In this document: piece by piece, positions 12,882 to 14,770 of the stretch
Layout: every line of letters begins with the position of its first letter
Position numbering within the stretch: position 1 is the first letter of the stretch
Assembly: GCA_000434475.1 (NCBI GenBank)
Contig: FR879556.1
Location: forward strand, 1-14,770
Direction: 5' to 3'
DNA length: 14,770 nucleotides
From: Dialister sp. CAG:486
Lineage (GTDB): Bacteria; Bacillota; Negativicutes; Veillonellales; Dialisteraceae
Notes under the pieces: generated by a model
The model's database searches: none
What the model saw: the letters and a program-made list of their open reading frames with translations, nothing else
Told to the model about the DNA's origin: nothing
Program-made: the position numbers and the translations under genes

Positions 12882-13475
12882 ATGCAGAGTGCAAATATGA
12901 TCTTTTATGTCATCGGTGCGATCGTCATCGTGCTTTTCATCCTTCTTCTCGTGAACATGCTGCTCATGAGAAATAAGCTGAACCGTCTGGCCAAGAAGTA
13001 CAAATATTTCATGAATGGCGAAGACGGCGGCTCGCTCGAGCTGCGCCTCTCGACCGAAGTGAGAGAGCTTCGGGAAATGGTGAGTTCTTCCGAAAATATG
13101 CTGCATCAGCAGGAGCTTCTCGCGACCATGCAGCTGTCCTCCTTCCAAAAGGTGGGACTTGTGCGTTACGATGCCTTCGATGACACCGGCGACAAGCTCT
13201 CCTTCTCGCTGACCGTGCTCGACGGAAAGAATAACGGCTTCATCCTGTCCTCGCTGGCGGGGCACGACACCTCCCGCATCTATGCGAAGCAGATCGTGAA
13301 TGGCCAGTGCAAGGAGGCTCTCTCTTCTGAAGAAGCGGAAAGCATCAATATGGCTCTGGATACCCTGATGCCGGATATGGCTTCAGAAGCGCAGGAGCTT
13401 GTGAATGAGACACGCGGCGAAGCCCTGTCTAAGTCCCAGCCGGATAACCATCGCATTGATACGGCCGGGAAATAA
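12882..13475 (+). CDS. DUF4446 family membrane protein
   Basis: A 197-residue protein matching the DUF4446 pattern, a family of unknown function often found next to parB in Firmicutes. I start at ATG 12882 after AGGAG at 12864-12868 (13 bases away, longer than ideal); the frame is open further upstream but runs through repeat. One membrane segment lies at residues 7-28 (IFYVIGAIVIVLFILLLVNMLL), followed by a basic stretch (RNKLNRLAKKYK). A helical region at about 45-85 may be a coiled coil. The conserved C-terminal core includes FQKVGLVRYDAFDDTGDKLS (85-110) and NGFILSSLAGHDTSRIYAKQ, where most relatives I know have GG in the DTGD position. It is followed at 64 bases by the M23 gene, likely in one transcript, since only a small hairpin separates them. 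Confidence 0.88.
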   Translation: MQSANMIFYVIGAIVIVLFILLLVNMLLMRNKLNRLAKKYKYFMNGEDGGSLELRLSTEVRELREMVSSSENMLHQQELLATMQLSSFQKVGLVRYDAFDDTGDKLSFSLTVLDGKNNGFILSSLAGHDTSRIYAKQIVNGQCKEALSSEEAESINMALDTLMPDMASEAQELVNETRGEALSKSQPDNHRIDTAGK

Positions 13476-13502
13476 AGGCTCGCGCCTAGTGACGGGAGAC
13501 CT

Positions 13503-13520
13503 GTCATCCGAGAGGATGAC
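13503..13520 (+). other. GNRA-tetraloop hairpin between the DUF4446 and M23 genes
   Basis: GTCATCC and GGATGAC form a perfect 7-bp stem closed by GAGA. There is no T-run, so it is not a standard terminator. It lies 9 bases upstream of the M23 ribosome site (AAGGA at 13529-13533) and could affect processing, stability or translation. Confidence 0.6.
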
Positions 13521-13539
13521 CTGAAATAAGGAAACAGCT

Positions 13540-14466
13540 ATGAAACGAAATGAAAATACAGACACTGGCGAAGTGAGCTTTCATTTCAACAGTGACGAAT
13601 GGAAAAAACTGAAGATCGCAGGCATCGCAGCGGGCCTCCTCCTGGCAGCAAGCCTCGGGACGGCGGTGTACTCTGCCGTTTCTATGGAGAGCCTCTCCCG
13701 GCAGAACCAGCTCTATCAGAACCAGCTCAAAATGGCAGAGGAGAAGATGAAGTCGCTGGAGGACAAGACAGCGACGATAGAAAAGCTCTCCGATCAGCTG
13801 CAGGACATGGTGAAGGCCAATAGCAATGGCGCCGCGCAGAATATGACGGGCGGCATCGGCGGTGCCTCCACCGTACCGGATAAGGCGAAAACGGCAGCCG
13901 TAAAAGAGCAGGGGGCAAGTACCTCCTATGCGACGCCGGGCAGTCTTTTGCGATCGATGCGTCAGCTTGATGCGCGTCTCGATGCGCAGATCAAGACCAT
14001 GATCGTCCTGCGTGAGCAGGTGATGAACCAGACCTACGGCATGCAGACCACGCTGCTTTCCGCCTCGTCTGCGACGCCGGACATCTGGCCGGTCAAAGGG
14101 CAGGTCTCCAGCAGTTACGGCTTCCGCGCAAGTCCCGGGGGCATCGGCTCCACCTACCACGAAGGCCTCGATATTGCTGCCGATTACGGCGCGCCTGTCT
14201 CAGCGACGGCCTCTGGTACAGTCACCCGCGCAGGCTGGGTGGACGGCTATGGCTATCTCGTCGAGGTGAAGCACGACGGCGATATCACGACCCGCTATGG
14301 ACATAATTCTGCGATCCTCGTCACAGAAGGCCAGCAGGTCGAGCAGGGCACCATCCTTGCTCTCGTCGGGAGTACGGGAAACAGTACCGGCCCGCACTGC
14401 CACTATGAAGTCCGCATCCATGGCGATGCGGTCGATCCGACGTACTTCCTCCCCGGAAATAATTGA
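13540..14466 (+). CDS. Membrane-anchored M23 family peptidase (LytM domain)
   Basis: A 308-residue protein facing the periplasm, expected to cut peptidoglycan cross-bridges or to activate other hydrolases. Residues 1-24 are cytoplasmic, 25-47 form one membrane anchor (IAGIAAGLLLAASLGTAVYSAV), about 50-92 is a coiled coil (QNQLYQNQLKMAEEKMKSLE), and 93-180 is a variable Ala/Gly/Ser/Thr-rich linker followed by a second helix. The LytM domain covers about 183-303. All metal and catalytic residues are present: His207 and Asp211 in HEGLD, His255 in RYGHN, and His286 and His288 in PHCHYE. AAGGA precedes the ATG. It probably shares a transcript with the DUF4446 gene and ends in a strong terminator. 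The intact active site argues for an enzyme rather than a degenerate LytM activator. Confidence 0.93.
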   Translation: MKRNENTDTGEVSFHFNSDEWKKLKIAGIAAGLLLAASLGTAVYSAVSMESLSRQNQLYQNQLKMAEEKMKSLEDKTATIEKLSDQLQDMVKANSNGAAQNMTGGIGGASTVPDKAKTAAVKEQGASTSYATPGSLLRSMRQLDARLDAQIKTMIVLREQVMNQTYGMQTTLLSASSATPDIWPVKGQVSSSYGFRASPGGIGSTYHEGLDIAADYGAPVSATASGTVTRAGWVDGYGYLVEVKHDGDITTRYGHNSAILVTEGQQVEQGTILALVGSTGNSTGPHCHYEVRIHGDAVDPTYFLPGNN

Positions 14467-14471
14467 TCACG

Positions 14472-14494
14472 AGCAGGCGCAAGCCTGCTTTTTT
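14472..14494 (+). terminator. Intrinsic terminator of the M23 gene
   Basis: AGCAGGC and GCCTGCT form a perfect 7-bp stem around a GCAA (GNRA) tetraloop, followed by T6. It starts five bases after the stop codon. Confidence 0.93.
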
Positions 14495-14505
14495 GATAGA
14501 GGGAT

Positions 14506-14529
14506 TAGTGACTAGTGACTAGTGACTAG
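14506..14529. repeat. Heptamer array, TAGTGAC x 3.4
   Basis: Three exact TAGTGAC units plus TAG, flanked by GGGATTAG on both sides. It follows the M23 terminator and opens another copy of the mosaic repeat. Confidence 0.95.
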
Positions 14530-14566
14530 GGATTAGAAATTTGGCTTCTCTGATCGCCCTCCTTCG

Positions 14567-14589
14567 AAAAAAAGTGCCCCGAAGGGGCA
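14567..14589 (-). terminator. Terminator-like hairpin read on the minus strand
   Basis: On the minus strand TGCCCC and GGGGCA pair around TTC, followed by C and seven T. It would end a minus-strand transcript arriving from the right, but no minus-strand gene is visible before the window ends. The first bases of the window match its right half, so it may be another repeat module. Confidence 0.5.
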
Positions 14590-14639
14590 GAGGCTGCTTT
14601 TCCTGTAGCGGTAAGCATGCCATCTGCGCTCATGGATAA

Positions 14640-14770
14640 ACAAAGATGGGAAATCCACTATCCAGTAGACTTTCGGGCATCGCCCCATTTATACTCTGCG
14701 GCACTCCTGATTATTATGCGCCGCACAACCCCTTTTGAACCTCTTGAACCCATAGAACCTGCTGAACCTC
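14640..14770 (+). repeat. Mosaic intergenic repeat at the right edge (modules C, D, F)
   Basis: GATGGGAAATCC and TTTCGGGCATCGCCCC (14671-14686) are box C; TGCGGC (14697-14702) and GCCGCA (14720-14725) are the palindrome D, within CTCTGCGGC...ATGCGCCGCACAAC also seen at 6681-6714; four TGAACC/AGAACC units spaced 9-10 bases follow at 14735-14770. The window ends before any module E. No gene is visible in 14467-14770. Confidence 0.75.

Overview
The window looks like chromosomal DNA from near the replication origin of a diderm Firmicute (class Negativicutes; a Dialister- or Megasphaera-like genus is my guess). The support is a mix: recF, parA, parB and a perfect parS site are origin-proximal genes and sites; a secreted OmpA-type protein with a peptidoglycan-binding domain implies an outer membrane; DUF721 and DUF4446 proteins beside recF and parAB are a Firmicute-type arrangement. 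The genus cannot be fixed from the sequence alone.

Layout, left to right. Bases 1-361 are non-coding and repeat-derived. recF (+) and a DUF721/zinc-ribbon gene (-) converge on a shared bidirectional terminator. Two paralogous polyphosphate kinase 2 genes follow. The first is broken by a 45-bp in-frame tandem duplication whose junction creates a TAG stop; the second is intact. A perfect 16-bp parS lies between them, just upstream of the intact copy. Next come ompA-like (+), a HAD phosphatase (-), a sodium:solute symporter (+), and a 104-residue unknown gene (-) that shares a 60-bp palindromic terminator with the symporter. A 169-bp MITE with full-length inverted arms follows, then an orphan ArsR-type regulator, then parA-parB overlapping by 8 bp, a DUF4446 membrane protein, and a membrane-anchored M23 peptidase.

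The most striking feature is not a gene. Most non-operonic intergenic spaces are filled with a mosaic of short modules that recur in a fixed order: (A) heptamer arrays of the TAGTGAC/TAGGGAT type, a small hairpin with loop ACATCAGA, (B) a GTCATTTCGAGCGAAGCGAG box, (C) a GGGAAACCTG...TTCGGGCATCGCC box, (D) a GC-rich palindrome, (F) TGAACC repeats, and (E) a roughly 60-bp GAGCAGAGCTTT box ending in a CGCCC/GGGC hairpin. Copies follow ppk2, ompA, parB and the M23 gene, and lie between the HAD and symporter genes. Inverted or partial copies lie upstream of the DUF721 gene and at the left edge. The modules supply stop codons or C-terminal codons to some neighbouring genes and sit where promoters are expected for others.

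Functionally the window joins recombination and replication repair (RecF, DUF721/DciA-like), origin segregation (ParA, ParB, parS), cell-envelope structure and remodelling (OmpA-like, M23 peptidase) and polyphosphate/nucleotide metabolism (PPK2, HAD phosphatase).
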